NCBI RefSeq assembly: GCF_000732195.1
Contig: NZ_JNNU01000017.1
Location: 62,001-126,000 of the forward strand
From: Neorhizobium vignae
GTDB taxonomy: Bacteria > Pseudomonadota > Alphaproteobacteria > Rhizobiales > Rhizobiaceae
Length of the DNA stretch: 64,000 nt
Reading direction: 5' to 3'
The notes below the pieces were generated by a model that did no database searches, was not told the DNA's origin, and saw only the letters and a list, made by a program, of their open reading frames with translations. The translations under genes were made by a program, and so were the position numbers. This document shows, piece after piece, positions 48,256 through 58,847 of this stretch; within the stretch, counting starts at the first letter, position 1, and the number at the start of each line of letters is the position of its first letter.

Positions 48256-48444
48256 CTGGGTCTGCTCCATGCGGTCGATCTGCGCTCCTTATCAGGCACG
48301 ACATCAAATATCCAGCAAAAGCAGGGGTGTCGCCGCGGCATCGCGTCATGAGATTGCATTCGCCCTCGACCGTCTTACATAAATGCTCAACGGGGCCGAA
48401 ATGCCCATAAACGAAAGCCCGGAAGACGGGCCAGCAGGTGCTTT

Positions 48445-48972
48445 ATGACAACGATTATTACTGTGAGGAAGGGTGGCAAGGTCATCATGGCAGGCGACGG
48501 CCAGGTGAGCCTCGGCCAGACCGTGATGAAGGGCAATGCCCGCAAGGTGCGCCGCATCGGCAAGGGCGAAGTGATCGCCGGTTTCGCCGGCGCGACAGCC
48601 GATGCGTTCACGCTGCTCGACCGGCTTGAAAAGAAGCTCGAACAATATCCGGGCCAGCTGATGCGCGCCGCCGTCGAGCTCGCCAAGGACTGGCGCACGG
48701 ACAAGTACCTGCGCAATCTCGAAGCGATGATGCTGGTCGCCGACAAGTCGACGACGCTGGCGATCACCGGCAATGGCGACGTGCTCGAACCGGAGCACGG
48801 AACGATCGCCATCGGCTCCGGCGGCAACTATGCCTATGCCGCCGCCCGCGCCATGATGGATACGGACAAGTCGGCCGAGGAGATCGCCCGCAAGGCGCTC
48901 GATATCGCCGCCGATATCTGCGTCTACACCAACCACAACCTGGTCATCGAAACGCTGGACGCCGATGGCTGA
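48445..48972 (+). CDS. hslV: ATP-dependent protease subunit HslV
   Basis: A 175-residue proteasome-like peptidase of the HslUV (ClpQY) complex. After Met removal the catalytic Thr2 ([12 protein letters not shown]) becomes the N-terminal nucleophile. GDGQVSLGQ and GNARKVRRI are conserved. It overlaps the following GNAT gene by eight bases. A heat-shock promoter may lie in the 189-bp gap to hisB; none was identified with confidence. Confidence 0.97.
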   Translation: MTTIITVRKGGKVIMAGDGQVSLGQTVMKGNARKVRRIGKGEVIAGFAGATADAFTLLDRLEKKLEQYPGQLMRAAVELAKDWRTDKYLRNLEAMMLVADKSTTLAITGNGDVLEPEHGTIAIGSGGNYAYAAARAMMDTDKSAEEIARKALDIAADICVYTNHNLVIETLDADG

Positions 48973-49483
48973 AGGCGCCCCCCGCTACTCCTTTCGTGAT
49001 GTCACCCGCGAGGATTTTCCTCTCTTGGCGACATGGCTCGCCGAGCCGCATATCGCGAAATGGTGGGGTAGGGTCGACGAGGAACTGGCGAGCATCGAAT
49101 ATTCGATGACGAGCGTCGAGACCCGGCCGATGATCGCGGAACTGGAAGGCAGGCCGATCGCCTATCTCCAATATTACGATCCGCATCTTGAAGAGGATCA
49201 TCCCTATCAGGATCAGCCGAAGGGCACGCTTGGCATCGATATATCGATCGGCAATCCTGAGCTTGTCGGTATCGGCCATGGCAGCGCGATCATCCGGCAG
49301 TTTGTGGCAGAGCTTTTCGCAGGCGGCGCCCGGCGGATCGTCATCGATCCCGATCCGGAAAATGCCCAGGCGATCCGCGCCTATGAGAAGGCCGGTTTTC
49401 GCTACGTCGATACCAGGACATCCATTTACGGTCCGGCCCATTTCATGGCGCTGGACGCACCAGAAGAAACGGATTTGACATGA
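48965..49483 (+). CDS. GNAT acetyltransferase, AAC(6')-like, between hslV and hslU
   Basis: A 172-residue GNAT-fold protein resembling aminoglycoside 6'-N-acetyltransferases and related enzymes of the Acetyltransf_8 type. HIAKWWG near residue 30 and the acetyl-CoA part [12 protein letters not shown] (about 100-112) followed by [13 protein letters not shown] are characteristic. The true substrate is unknown; resistance cannot be inferred. It overlaps hslV by eight bases and hslU by four, so its expression is tied to the protease, an arrangement I know from rhizobia. Confidence 0.85.
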   Translation: MAEGAPRYSFRDVTREDFPLLATWLAEPHIAKWWGRVDEELASIEYSMTSVETRPMIAELEGRPIAYLQYYDPHLEEDHPYQDQPKGTLGIDISIGNPELVGIGHGSAIIRQFVAELFAGGARRIVIDPDPENAQAIRAYEKAGFRYVDTRTSIYGPAHFMALDAPEETDLT

Positions 49484-50787
49484 GTAACTTTTCACCCCGG
49501 GAAATCGTCTCCGAGCTGGATCGGCACATCATCGGCCAGCACGACGCCAAGCGCGCGGTGGCAATTGCGCTTCGCAACCGCTGGCGCCGCCACCAGCTCG
49601 ACGAGACGCTGCGCGACGAAGTGATGCCGAAGAACATCCTGATGATCGGCCCGACCGGCGTCGGCAAGACGGAAATATCCCGGCGCCTCGCCAGGCTCGC
49701 CGGCGCGCCCTTCATCAAGGTCGAAGCGACCAAGTTCACCGAAGTCGGTTATGTCGGCCGCGACGTCGAGCAGATCATCCGCGATCTCGTCGAGATCGGC
49801 ATCGGCCTCGTGCGCGACAAGATGCGCGCCGACGTGCAGGCGAAAGCTCACATGAGCGCCGAGGAACGCGTGCTCGATGCCCTGGTGGGATCCACTGCTT
49901 CCCCGGCCACCCGAGACAGCTTCCGCAAGAAGCTGCGCAACGGCGAGATGGATGACAAGGAAATCGACATCGAGGTCACTGACACTGGTTCCGGCATGCC
50001 CGGTTTCGAGATCCCCGGCATGCCGGGCGCCAATATCGGCGTGCTGAACCTGTCGGAAATGTTCGGCAAGGCGATGGGCGGCCGCACCAAGAAGGTCCGT
50101 ACCACCGTCAAGAAATCCTACGGCGAACTGATCCGTGACGAGTCCGACAAACTGATCGACAACGAGGTCATTCAGCGCGAGGCTGTCCGCTCGGTCGAAA
50201 ACGACGGCATCGTCTTCCTCGACGAGATCGACAAGATCGCCGCCCGTGACGGCGGCATGGGCGCCGGTGTGTCCCGCGAAGGCGTGCAGCGCGACCTGCT
50301 GCCGCTCGTTGAAGGCACGACGGTCTCGACCAAATACGGGCCGGTGAAGACCGACCACATCCTGTTCATCGCCTCGGGCGCCTTCCACGTCTCCAAGCCC
50401 TCCGACCTGCTGCCGGAACTTCAGGGCCGCCTGCCGATCCGGGTCGAGCTGAGGCCGCTGACCAAGGAAGACTTCCGCCGCATTCTGACAGAAACCGAGG
50501 CGAGCCTCATCCGCCAGTACAAGGCGCTGATGGAGACGGAAGAGCTGACGCTCGATTTCACCGAGGATGCGATCGACGCGCTGGCCGATGTCGCCGTGCA
50601 CCTCAACTCCTCGGTCGAGAATATCGGTGCCCGCCGGCTGCAGACCGTGATGGAACGGGTGCTCGACGAGATCTCGTTCAACGCCCCGGATCAAGGCGGC
50701 ACGACGGTGATGATCGACGCGGAATACGTCAAGAAGCATGTCGGCGATCTTGCCGCCGACACGGATCTGTCGCGCTACATTCTCTGA
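49480..50787 (+). CDS. hslU: HslU, ATPase subunit of the HslUV protease
   Basis: A 435-residue AAA+ unfoldase feeding substrates to HslV. Walker A GPTGVGKT is at residues 57-64, Walker [11 protein letters not shown] near residue 245, and the pore motif region GYVGRDVE near 90. The C-terminal LSRYIL is the conserved tail that docks into HslV. The I-domain insert between the Walker motifs has normal length. Confidence 0.97.
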   Translation: MSNFSPREIVSELDRHIIGQHDAKRAVAIALRNRWRRHQLDETLRDEVMPKNILMIGPTGVGKTEISRRLARLAGAPFIKVEATKFTEVGYVGRDVEQIIRDLVEIGIGLVRDKMRADVQAKAHMSAEERVLDALVGSTASPATRDSFRKKLRNGEMDDKEIDIEVTDTGSGMPGFEIPGMPGANIGVLNLSEMFGKAMGGRTKKVRTTVKKSYGELIRDESDKLIDNEVIQREAVRSVENDGIVFLDEIDKIAARDGGMGAGVSREGVQRDLLPLVEGTTVSTKYGPVKTDHILFIASGAFHVSKPSDLLPELQGRLPIRVELRPLTKEDFRRILTETEASLIRQYKALMETEELTLDFTEDAIDALADVAVHLNSSVENIGARRLQTVMERVLDEISFNAPDQGGTTVMIDAEYVKKHVGDLAADTDLSRYIL

Positions 50788-50800
50788 GTGCGCAATCGTG

Positions 50801-50823
50801 GCAGCCGGGCAACGTCCGGCTGC
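50801..50823 (+). terminator. Probable terminator after hslU
   Basis: GCAGCCGG pairs exactly with CCGGCTGC across a 7-nt loop, followed by a weak TCATTTG. Confidence 0.55.
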
Positions 50824-51000
50824 TCATTTGCGGGCACTGACGGGATTTTGAACGCCCGCGTCTCGACACGGTCCTCAGGCCTCGCGTAAGGGAAGCGCGT
50901 TTTCATGGAAATATCCGGCGCTTGAGTGAGTCGGTCTGGAATGGCTTTAAGCATTCGGTGCCGGAGACCGGCATAGTCGAAGTCCTGGGACACGCAAATC

Positions 51001-51936
51001 TTGAAACGCATCCTTCTGGCCCTGATCCTTGTCGTCGCGACATCCGCGGCCTCTTCCGCGTTCGCGGGCGGCCTCACCATGGTTCCCGAGGGAAATCGTC
51101 ACGCGGAACAGCCGAAGGTTCCGGGCGCATCCGTGCGCCGGACCCGCGCCGGGCGCACCACATTCGACGACAAATACGAGAAGATCCGCGATCTCCTGGC
51201 ATCCGACAAGAAGCTGATCGGCAAGATCAAGTCGACGGCCGCCGATTACGGCATCGATCCGATCCACATGATCGGCGCGATCGTCGGCGAGCACACCTAC
51301 AATGTCGATGCCTATGACCGGCTGCAGACCTATTACGTCAAGGCGGCCGCCTATGCGGGCAACAGTTTCCGTTTCGGTTACGGCGACGAGAGCATCCAGC
51401 AGTTCCTCGATCGTCCGGAATTCGGGAAATGCGACGATTTCGCCGATTCCTACAAGCTCTGGTCCTGCCGCGAAGGCGTCTGGGACAAGAGCTTTCGCGG
51501 CCGTTCGGTCGGGGGCACCTCGTTTCCCGACAATCGGTTTAGCGCGGTCTTCTTCCAGCCCTTCTATGCCGGTCAGACTTTCGGCCTCGGCCAGGTCAAC
51601 CCGCTGACGGCGCTGATGCTGTCTGACATGGTGGCCAGGAATTCCGGTTACCCGAAGCTCGACGAAAACAAGGCCGCCGCGGTCTATGACGCGATCATGG
51701 ACCCGGACAAGTCGCTCGCCTATATGGCAGCCAGCATCCGCCGCTCCATCGACGACTACAAGACGATCGCCGGCATGGATATTTCCCGCAACCCCGGCAT
51801 CACCGCGACACTCTACAATACCGGCGGTTCGGCGCAGCGCGCCGCCGCCTTGGCTGCCCGCGGCGGCCTGCCGGAGGAGAATTATTACGGCTGGCTGGTC
51901 AACGAGAAGCTCGCCGAGTTGAAATCCCTCCTCTGA
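51001..51936 (+). CDS. DUF1402 exported protein, possibly lysozyme-like
   Basis: A 311-residue protein with a clear signal peptide (about residues 1-22, ending SSAFA). The mature part resembles DUF1402 proteins. Glu97 in IGAIVGEHTYNVDAYD followed later by GQTFGLGQVNPLTALMLSD is reminiscent of the catalytic Glu and GLMQ-type motifs of lytic transglycosylases, so a peptidoglycan role is possible but unproven. The start is TTG at 51001, which places the signal peptide correctly. It stands alone, 44 bp before the P450 gene. Confidence 0.75.
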   Translation: MKRILLALILVVATSAASSAFAGGLTMVPEGNRHAEQPKVPGASVRRTRAGRTTFDDKYEKIRDLLASDKKLIGKIKSTAADYGIDPIHMIGAIVGEHTYNVDAYDRLQTYYVKAAAYAGNSFRFGYGDESIQQFLDRPEFGKCDDFADSYKLWSCREGVWDKSFRGRSVGGTSFPDNRFSAVFFQPFYAGQTFGLGQVNPLTALMLSDMVARNSGYPKLDENKAAAVYDAIMDPDKSLAYMAASIRRSIDDYKTIAGMDISRNPGITATLYNTGGSAQRAAALAARGGLPEENYYGWLVNEKLAELKSLL

Positions 51937-51980
51937 CGGCTGATATACCCTCCATAGGAAACCCCTGAGGAGGGCTGTCC

Positions 51981-53399
51981 ATGGACATCCGCCCCGAACC
52001 TTTCGTTCCGCCGGCACCTGCGCATCGAGATCGGTTGCTGAACCCGATCGAGGTGATCTGGACTGCGCTGCGCAATCCGCTGGAACTTTGGGGCAAGATT
52101 TCCTACACGCTGCCCTGGTTCGAGACGAAGTTCTTCAAGGAACGGACGCTGATCGTCAATCATCCCGGGCTTATCCGGCATATCCTGGTGGATAACGTCA
52201 GCAATTACGAGATGTCGGAAATCCGCCAGCTGGTCCTTCGCCCGATCCTCCGGGACGGCCTGCTGACGGCGGAAGGCGAGGTCTGGAAACGCTGCCGCAA
52301 GGCAATGGCGCCGGTGTTCACCCCAAGGCATTCCCGTGGTTTTGCCGGCCAGATGCTGAGCCAGACCGAGGAGTTCTCAAGGAAATATGCCGAGGCCGGC
52401 GCCGAGGGCTCGGTCCGGGATATTTCGGTAGACATGACCGAACTGACCTATGCCATCCTCGCCGAAACCCTGTTTTCCGGAGAGATCGCCGGGAACAAGG
52501 AGACCGTTGCCGACGATGTCGACCAGCTTCTGCACCGCATGGGTCGGATCGACCCGATGGACATGCTGCGCGCCCCGCCCTGGGTGCCGCGCGTAACGCG
52601 TATCGGCGGCAGGAAGATACTCGACAAGTTCCGCGGAGTTGTCGCCGAAACCATGCTCATGCGGCAGGAGCGGATGCGCAAAAATCCGAGCGATGTGCCG
52701 CAGGATTTCCTGACGCTGCTGCTGCAGCTTGCCGGTCCCGACGGACTGACGATGGGCGAGATCGAGGACAATATCCTCACCTTCATCGGCGCGGGGCACG
52801 AAACCACGGCCCGGGCGCTTGCCTGGACGCTCTATTGCGTCGCTGAATCGCCTTCGGTACGGCAGAACATGGAGGAAGAGATCGACCGCGTTCTCGCGAC
52901 CGGCGCCGATCCGGTCGAATGGCTGGAACTGATGCCCTGGGTGCGGGCGGCGTTCGAGGAGGCATTGCGGCTCTATCCGCCGGCACCCTCGATCAACCGC
53001 GAAGCGATCAGCGACGACAGCTGGACGAGCCCGGAGGGCAAGAGGGTCAGGATCGACGCCGGCGTGACCGTGCTGGTCATGCCCTGGACGCTGCACCGCC
53101 ACGAACTTTATTGGGAAAAGCCGCGGGCCTTCATGCCCGAACGTTTTCTGCCCGAGAATCGCGGCAAGCTGAACCGCTTCCAGTATCTGCCTTTCGGCGC
53201 CGGCCCGCGCACCTGCATCGGCGCCACCTTCGCCTTGCAGGAAGCGGTGATCGCGCTTGCGGTGCTGATGCGCGACTATCGGTTCGACGTCACCCCGGAA
53301 ACCAAGGTCTGGCCGGTCCAGAAGCTGACCACCCAGCCGCGCGATGGCCTGCTGATGCGGGTCAGTCCGCGACATCAGAGGTCTCCGCTGGTGAATTGA
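51981..53399 (+). CDS. Cytochrome P450
   Basis: A 472-residue soluble P450 without a membrane anchor. The I-helix motif GAGHETTAR, the K-helix EEALRLYPP (ExxR) and the haem loop FGAGPRTCIG with Cys412 are all intact. Substrate and redox partner are unknown; no ferredoxin or reductase gene is adjacent. Length is at the upper end for bacterial P450s. A GAGGAG ribosome site precedes ATG 51981. The gene lies 52 bp before a hydantoinase-type gene on the same strand. Confidence 0.93.
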   Translation: MDIRPEPFVPPAPAHRDRLLNPIEVIWTALRNPLELWGKISYTLPWFETKFFKERTLIVNHPGLIRHILVDNVSNYEMSEIRQLVLRPILRDGLLTAEGEVWKRCRKAMAPVFTPRHSRGFAGQMLSQTEEFSRKYAEAGAEGSVRDISVDMTELTYAILAETLFSGEIAGNKETVADDVDQLLHRMGRIDPMDMLRAPPWVPRVTRIGGRKILDKFRGVVAETMLMRQERMRKNPSDVPQDFLTLLLQLAGPDGLTMGEIEDNILTFIGAGHETTARALAWTLYCVAESPSVRQNMEEEIDRVLATGADPVEWLELMPWVRAAFEEALRLYPPAPSINREAISDDSWTSPEGKRVRIDAGVTVLVMPWTLHRHELYWEKPRAFMPERFLPENRGKLNRFQYLPFGAGPRTCIGATFALQEAVIALAVLMRDYRFDVTPETKVWPVQKLTTQPRDGLLMRVSPRHQRSPLVN

Positions 53400-53451
53400 T
53401 CTTGGCGGCCTATGCGCTATTGATCCATAGACCGATCTTCAGGATTTTCGC

Positions 53452-55470
53452 GTGGCTTCATCCCTTCCTTCCGGCCCCCTCCTTCTCGGGATTGATACCG
53501 GCGGCACCTATACGGATGCGGTGCTGTTCCGCGAGGGCGAAGGCGTCGTCGCCAAGGCGAAATCGCTGACGACGCGGCATGACCTGGCGGTCGGCATTGC
53601 CGGCGCCGTCGATGCGGTGCTGGAAAAAAGTGCTGCCTCCGCCTCGGCAATCGGCCTCGTTTCGCTGTCGACCACGCTTGCCACCAATGCGCTGGTCGAA
53701 GGGCAGGGCGGTCGCGCCGCCTTGATCATGGTCGGCTTCACCTCGGAAGATCTGGCCCGCGGCGGGCTTGCCGAGGCGCTGGGAAGCGATCCGGTGATCT
53801 TTCTGCCCGGAGGCCATGACGTGCATGGCAACGAGACGCCGCTCGACATGACAGCTCTGGAATTGGCCATGCCGACGCTTGCGGGAACGGTCTCGTCCTT
53901 TGCGGTCGCCGGTTATTTCGCCGTCCGGAATCCGGCTCACGAAATCCGGGTGAGGGACCGTATTCGCGCGCTTTCGCATCTGCCCGTCACCTGCAGCCAC
54001 GAGCTTTCGTCGAAACTCGGCGGTCCTCGCCGCGCGTTGACCACGCTGCTGAACGCCCGGTTGGTGTCGATCATCGACCGGCTGGTCGGTTCCTGCGAGG
54101 GCTTTCTGACCGAGCGCGGCATAACAGCGCCGATGATGGTGGTGCGCGGCGATGGCGCGCTGATCTCGGCTGCCGAGGCCCGGTTGCGGCCGATCGAAAC
54201 CATCCTGTCCGGTCCCGCCGCAAGCCTTGTCGGCGCGCATTTCCTGACCGGGCTGGACCAGGCAGTTGTCTCCGATATCGGCGGGACGACGACGGATGTC
54301 GCGGTCCTCGATGGCGGGCGGCCGAAACTGGCGGAGGAGGGCGCGGTGGTCGGTGGCCATCGCACGATGGTGGAGGCCGTGGCGCTGCGCACCTACGGGC
54401 TTGGGGGCGATTCCGAGGTCCATATCGACGATCGCGGCCTCGAAGCACGGCTGACCCTCGGCCCGCGCCGGCTTCTGCCGCTGAGCCTCGCCGCCATGGC
54501 GCATGGCGAGATCATTCTTTTGACGCTGGAAAGGCAGCTGCGCGCCAGCCATGCCGGCCGGCACGACGGCCGCTTTGCGGTGCGAACCGGCGTGCCGGAT
54601 GCGATGGCCCAAGGCCTGCAGCCGCCGGAACAGGCGCTTTTTATCCGCATCGGCAGCGTGCCGGTTTCGCTCAACGATCTTCTGACGATGAATTCCCAGA
54701 AGGCGGTTCTCGACCGGCTGGTCGCCAGAGGGCTGGTGCACCTCTGCGGCATCACCCCTTCGGATGCGCTCCATGTGCTCGGCCGACAAGGCCAATGGCA
54801 GGCAGAGGCAGCGCGGCTGGGTCTGGAACTTGCCGCCCGGCGCAAGGACGGCGCGGGACGCGAGATCGCCGCCTCGCCGGAAGAGCTCGCGGAAAAGATC
54901 GTCAGCCGGCTGACGCGCCAGTCCTCCGAGGCCGTGCTCACCGCCTGTCTCGCCGAAGACGGCGCTGAAGCCATCGATCCCGCGGTCTCCCTTGCCGTCG
55001 ACCGGGCTTTGAGACGTGTTCCCGGCATCGCCCGGTTTTCCGTGTCACTCGATCGTCCGCTGATCGGGCTCGGGGCCTCGGCACCGGTCTACTATCCGGC
55101 GGTCGCGGACATGCTAGGCGCACGGTCGGTCATTCCGATTGACGCCGATGTCGCAAACGCCGTCGGCGCCGTGGTCGGCCAGGTGCGTGCCAGCATCAAG
55201 GTCGTCGTTACCTCGCCGGAAGAAGGCCGCTTCATCCTCTCCGGCGCAGGCGAGCGGCTCGCGGTCATCGGTGAAACGCAGGCGGTGGCGACGGCCCGCG
55301 AGCGCGCCATCGCTGCGGCCCTGGCGCAGGCGAATGCGGACGGCGCCAAGGATGCGGTCGTGACGGTTTCAGAAGAGCTGGATGCGCCGGAAATCGAGGG
55401 CTCGCGAAAGCTGGTCGAAGCGCGGATCACCGCCATTGCTGTCGGCAGGCCGAGGATAGCCGGTTTCTGA
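53452..55470 (+). CDS. Hydantoinase/oxoprolinase family protein (HyuA-like)
   Basis: A 672-residue protein of the HyuA/acetone-carboxylase beta superfamily, with an ASKHA-type N-terminal motif GIDTGGTYTDAVLF at about residues 13-26 and SDIGGTTTDVAVLDGG near 275. Such proteins hydrolyse 5-oxoproline, hydantoins or related amides with ATP, normally with a HyuB partner. No hyuB gene is adjacent, so its reaction is uncertain. The start is GTG at 53452 with a weak ribosome site. It may share a transcript with the P450 gene. Confidence 0.85.
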   Translation: MASSLPSGPLLLGIDTGGTYTDAVLFREGEGVVAKAKSLTTRHDLAVGIAGAVDAVLEKSAASASAIGLVSLSTTLATNALVEGQGGRAALIMVGFTSEDLARGGLAEALGSDPVIFLPGGHDVHGNETPLDMTALELAMPTLAGTVSSFAVAGYFAVRNPAHEIRVRDRIRALSHLPVTCSHELSSKLGGPRRALTTLLNARLVSIIDRLVGSCEGFLTERGITAPMMVVRGDGALISAAEARLRPIETILSGPAASLVGAHFLTGLDQAVVSDIGGTTTDVAVLDGGRPKLAEEGAVVGGHRTMVEAVALRTYGLGGDSEVHIDDRGLEARLTLGPRRLLPLSLAAMAHGEIILLTLERQLRASHAGRHDGRFAVRTGVPDAMAQGLQPPEQALFIRIGSVPVSLNDLLTMNSQKAVLDRLVARGLVHLCGITPSDALHVLGRQGQWQAEAARLGLELAARRKDGAGREIAASPEELAEKIVSRLTRQSSEAVLTACLAEDGAEAIDPAVSLAVDRALRRVPGIARFSVSLDRPLIGLGASAPVYYPAVADMLGARSVIPIDADVANAVGAVVGQVRASIKVVVTSPEEGRFILSGAGERLAVIGETQAVATARERAIAAALAQANADGAKDAVVTVSEELDAPEIEGSRKLVEARITAIAVGRPRIAGF

Positions 55471-55566
55471 GCGCCCCTGTGCACGCCTGTTGTGGACTGC
55501 CATGTAAAGCCCTATTCCACAAGGCGTAAGTAAGCCGGTATTTATTCCAGCGGGGAACAAATCGCA

Positions 55567-56490
55567 GTGATCACCAATCTTGCCGATCTGGAAATCTTCG
55601 TCAAAGTCGCAGCCAGCGGAAACATGTCGGCGGCGGCGAAGAGTCTTGGCATTTCCCCGGCGGTGGTCTCGAAGCGCATCAAGCGGCTGGAGGAGCAGCT
55701 GGGGACGCGCCTCCTGCAGCGCACGACCCGCCAGATCGGCATGACCGACGCAGGAAAAGGGTTTTACGACAGGATCGCCAACATCCTGACCGGGATCGAG
55801 GATGCCGAGCAGTTCGTCTCGGGCGGATCGACCGAGATCGCCGGCAATCTGCGCATTTCCGCGCCGACCTCGTTCGGGCGAATGCATATAGCGCCTCATC
55901 TGCCGACATTCATGCAGGCAAACCCGCATCTGTCGATCGACCTGATCCTGTCGGACGAGTTCACGGACATCATCGCCCAGGGCTTCGATGTGGCGATCCG
56001 GATCTCCGAGCTGAAGGATTCGAGCCTCGTCGCCCGCAAACTCATCCAGGTCCGGAGGATCCTCTGTGCTTCTCCATCCTATGTCGAGCGGCACGGCGCC
56101 CCGACAAGCATCGAGGAACTGGCGAACCATCACTGCCTGACGGCCCATAATGGCGAACCCTGGAGGCTGGAAGGTCCGAAAGGCCCGCTGGTCTACCGGC
56201 CGGCCGGAAGGCTGAATACCAATTCGAGCGAGGTCATCCGCGAAGCGGTGATCGCCGGGCTCGGCATCGCACTGAGATCCACCTGGGATATCGGCAACGA
56301 GCTCAGGGACGGACGCCTGGTGATTGTGATGCCTGGCTACGAGGGCTCGAAGAACGTCTCGGTCTCGGCGGTCTATCCGAGCCGGCAGCATCTCCCATCC
56401 AAGGTCCGGGCCTTCATCGAATATCTCGCCGAACTTTATGGGCCGATCCCCTATTGGGAGCGGCATTCCTCGGATGCAGGCCGGAAATAG
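55567..56490 (+). CDS. LysR-type transcriptional regulator, upstream of glcB
   Basis: A 307-residue LysR-family regulator. The N-terminal winged helix (about residues 1-60) has the recognition stretch [19 protein letters not shown]; the effector domain runs from about 90 to 295. Start GTG at 55567. It reads in the same direction as malate synthase G, 101 bp upstream, rather than divergently, so control of glcB by a glyoxylate or glycolate signal is plausible but only inferred. Confidence 0.9.
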   Translation: MITNLADLEIFVKVAASGNMSAAAKSLGISPAVVSKRIKRLEEQLGTRLLQRTTRQIGMTDAGKGFYDRIANILTGIEDAEQFVSGGSTEIAGNLRISAPTSFGRMHIAPHLPTFMQANPHLSIDLILSDEFTDIIAQGFDVAIRISELKDSSLVARKLIQVRRILCASPSYVERHGAPTSIEELANHHCLTAHNGEPWRLEGPKGPLVYRPAGRLNTNSSEVIREAVIAGLGIALRSTWDIGNELRDGRLVIVMPGYEGSKNVSVSAVYPSRQHLPSKVRAFIEYLAELYGPIPYWERHSSDAGRK

Positions 56491-56591
56491 ATTATTTCCA
56501 ATCTGGCATAAGTCATTCAATATTTGTGCAATTGCAATTTCCCTCGCGACCAAAGAGACTTGCGCGCGACTGGAAAAGTTCGGAGGAACCG

Positions 56592-58763
56592 ATGGCCCGT
56601 ATCGAAAAAAATGGTCTCGCAATCGACGAGAAGCTCTACGATTTCCTGGTGAAGGAAGCGCTGCCGTCGACCGGTGTCGATGCCGAACGGTTCTTCTCCG
56701 AGTTCTCGAAGATCGTTCACGACCTGGCGCCGAAGAACCGCGAGCTTCTCGCCAAGCGCGACGCCTTCCAGGCAAAGCTCGACGACTGGTACCGCAAGAA
56801 CGGCGCCCCCAGCGATCTGGCGGTTTACGAAGCCTTCCTGCGCGACATCGGTTACCTGTTGCCGGAGGGGCCGGATTTCACGGTCTCGACCGACAGGGTC
56901 GATCCGGAAATCGCCGCGATCGCCGGGCCGCAGCTCGTCGTCCCGGTCATGAACGCCCGCTATGCGCTGAACGCCGCCAATGCCCGCTGGGGTTCGCTCT
57001 ACGATGCGCTCTATGGCACCGACGCCATTCCCGAGACCGACGGCGCCGAAAAGGGCAAGGGCTACAATCCGGTCCGCGGCGCCAAGGTTATCGCCTGGGC
57101 GCGTGACTTCCTCGATCAGTCGGTTCCGCTTTCCGGCGCAAGCTGGACGGAGGTCACCTCATTTGTCGTCACGGGCGGGGAACTGACGGCTGCCGCCCAG
57201 GATGGCAAGACGGTCAACCTCGCCGATCCGGCCCAGTTTGCCGGCTTTCTCGGCGAACCGGCGCAGCCGACCCATCTTCTGCTCAGGAAAAACGGGCTGC
57301 ATATCGAGATCCGGATCGATGCCACGACCGCGATCGGCAAGGACGATCCCGCCAGGATTTCGGATGTCTGGCTGGAATCGGCGATCACCGCGATCATGGA
57401 CTGCGAAGATTCGATCGCCGCCGTCGATGCCGAGGACAAGGTCGTCGTCTACCGCAACTGGCTCGGCCTGATGAACGGCGACCTCCAGGAAGAGGTAGCC
57501 AAGGGCGGCAAGTCCTTCATCCGCAAGCTCAACCCGGATACGACGTTCAAGGCGCCTGCCGGCGGCGATGTCACGGTGAAGCGCCGCTCGCTGATGCTGA
57601 TCCGCAATGTCGGCCACCTGATGACCAATCCTGCGGTGCTGGACAGCGACGGAAGGGAAGTGCCGGAAGGGATCATGGATGCGATGGTGACGGCCCTCAT
57701 CGCCATCCATGACCTCGGCCCGAACGGCCGCCGCCAGAATTCCCGCGCCGGCTCCATGTATGTGGTCAAGCCGAAGATGCACGGGCCGGAAGAGGTCGCC
57801 TTCGCCTGCGAGATTTTCACCCGCGTCGAACAGGCGCTCGGCCTTCCCGCCAATTCCATGAAAATGGGCATCATGGACGAGGAGCGCCGGACCACGGTCA
57901 ACCTCAAGGCCTGCATCCGCGAGGCCCGCGAACGCGTGGTCTTCATCAATACCGGATTCCTCGACCGCACCGGCGACGAGATCCATACGTCCATGGAAGC
58001 CGGCCCGATGATCCGCAAGGGCGACATGAAGCAGGCCGCCTGGATCGCGGCCTACGAGAACTGGAACGTCGATATCGGCCTCGAATGCGGCCTGTCCGGC
58101 CATGCGCAGATCGGCAAGGGCATGTGGGCCATGCCCGACATGATGGCGGCGATGCTGGAACAGAAGATCGCCCATCCGAAGGCCGGTGCCAATACCGCCT
58201 GGGTTCCGTCGCCCACGGCAGCCACGCTGCACGCCACCCACTATCACAAGGTTGACGTCGCCGCCGTCCAGGCAGGCCTGAAGAGCCGGACCCGGGCAAA
58301 GCTGTCGGATATCCTCTCCGTGCCGGTGGCAGTGCGGCCGAACTGGACCCCGGAGGAGATACAGCGCGAACTCGACAACAATGCGCAAGGCATTCTCGGT
58401 TACGTCGTCCGCTGGGTCGACCAGGGCGTCGGCTGCTCCAAGGTGCCTGACATCAACAATGTCGGGCTCATGGAAGACCGGGCAACGTTGCGCATCTCCG
58501 CCCAGCACATGGCGAACTGGCTCTATCACAAGCTGGTCACGGAAGAGCAGATAGTCGAAACCATGAAGCGCATGGCCGGCGTCGTAGACGGTCAGAATGC
58601 TGGCGACCCCCTCTATATGCCGATGGCCAGGGATTTCGACGGCTCCGTCGCCTTCCAGGCCGCCCTTGATCTGGTGCTCAAGGGTCGCGAACAGCCGAAC
58701 GGCTATACCGAGCCGGTCCTGCATCGCCGTCGGCTGGAACTGAAAGCCAAGCTCGCAGGCTGA
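56592..58763 (+). CDS. glcB: Malate synthase G
   Basis: A 723-residue enzyme condensing glyoxylate with acetyl-CoA to malate. It is the long, monomeric G form, with the inserted domain between the barrel halves. Visible blocks include [14 protein letters not shown] with the metal-binding acids, GLNFTGRT-region equivalent [25 protein letters not shown], and [24 protein letters not shown] 56592 is preceded by GGAGGAACCG. Isocitrate lyase is not in this window, as is usual. A terminator follows. Confidence 0.96.
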   Translation: MARIEKNGLAIDEKLYDFLVKEALPSTGVDAERFFSEFSKIVHDLAPKNRELLAKRDAFQAKLDDWYRKNGAPSDLAVYEAFLRDIGYLLPEGPDFTVSTDRVDPEIAAIAGPQLVVPVMNARYALNAANARWGSLYDALYGTDAIPETDGAEKGKGYNPVRGAKVIAWARDFLDQSVPLSGASWTEVTSFVVTGGELTAAAQDGKTVNLADPAQFAGFLGEPAQPTHLLLRKNGLHIEIRIDATTAIGKDDPARISDVWLESAITAIMDCEDSIAAVDAEDKVVVYRNWLGLMNGDLQEEVAKGGKSFIRKLNPDTTFKAPAGGDVTVKRRSLMLIRNVGHLMTNPAVLDSDGREVPEGIMDAMVTALIAIHDLGPNGRRQNSRAGSMYVVKPKMHGPEEVAFACEIFTRVEQALGLPANSMKMGIMDEERRTTVNLKACIREARERVVFINTGFLDRTGDEIHTSMEAGPMIRKGDMKQAAWIAAYENWNVDIGLECGLSGHAQIGKGMWAMPDMMAAMLEQKIAHPKAGANTAWVPSPTAATLHATHYHKVDVAAVQAGLKSRTRAKLSDILSVPVAVRPNWTPEEIQRELDNNAQGILGYVVRWVDQGVGCSKVPDINNVGLMEDRATLRISAQHMANWLYHKLVTEEQIVETMKRMAGVVDGQNAGDPLYMPMARDFDGSVAFQAALDLVLKGREQPNGYTEPVLHRRRLELKAKLAG

Positions 58764-58787
58764 TCGGCGAGCAGAGGATCAGGCAAA

Positions 58788-58825
58788 GAAAAAGGCCGCC
58801 GGAGAGTTCTCCAGGCGGCCTTTTC
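58788..58825. terminator. Bidirectional terminator between glcB and the L,D-transpeptidase gene
   Basis: AAAAGGCCGCC pairs with GGCGGCCTTTT; an inner GGAGA-TCTCC pair stabilises the loop. It lies between convergent genes. Confidence 0.9.
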
Positions 58826-58847
58826 GTATCTTCGTCGAATTTCGTGA

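Noticed and set aside
48965-49483. Aminoglycoside resistance gene
   Set aside because: The similarity is at fold level only, and its place between hslV and hslU argues for a housekeeping role.
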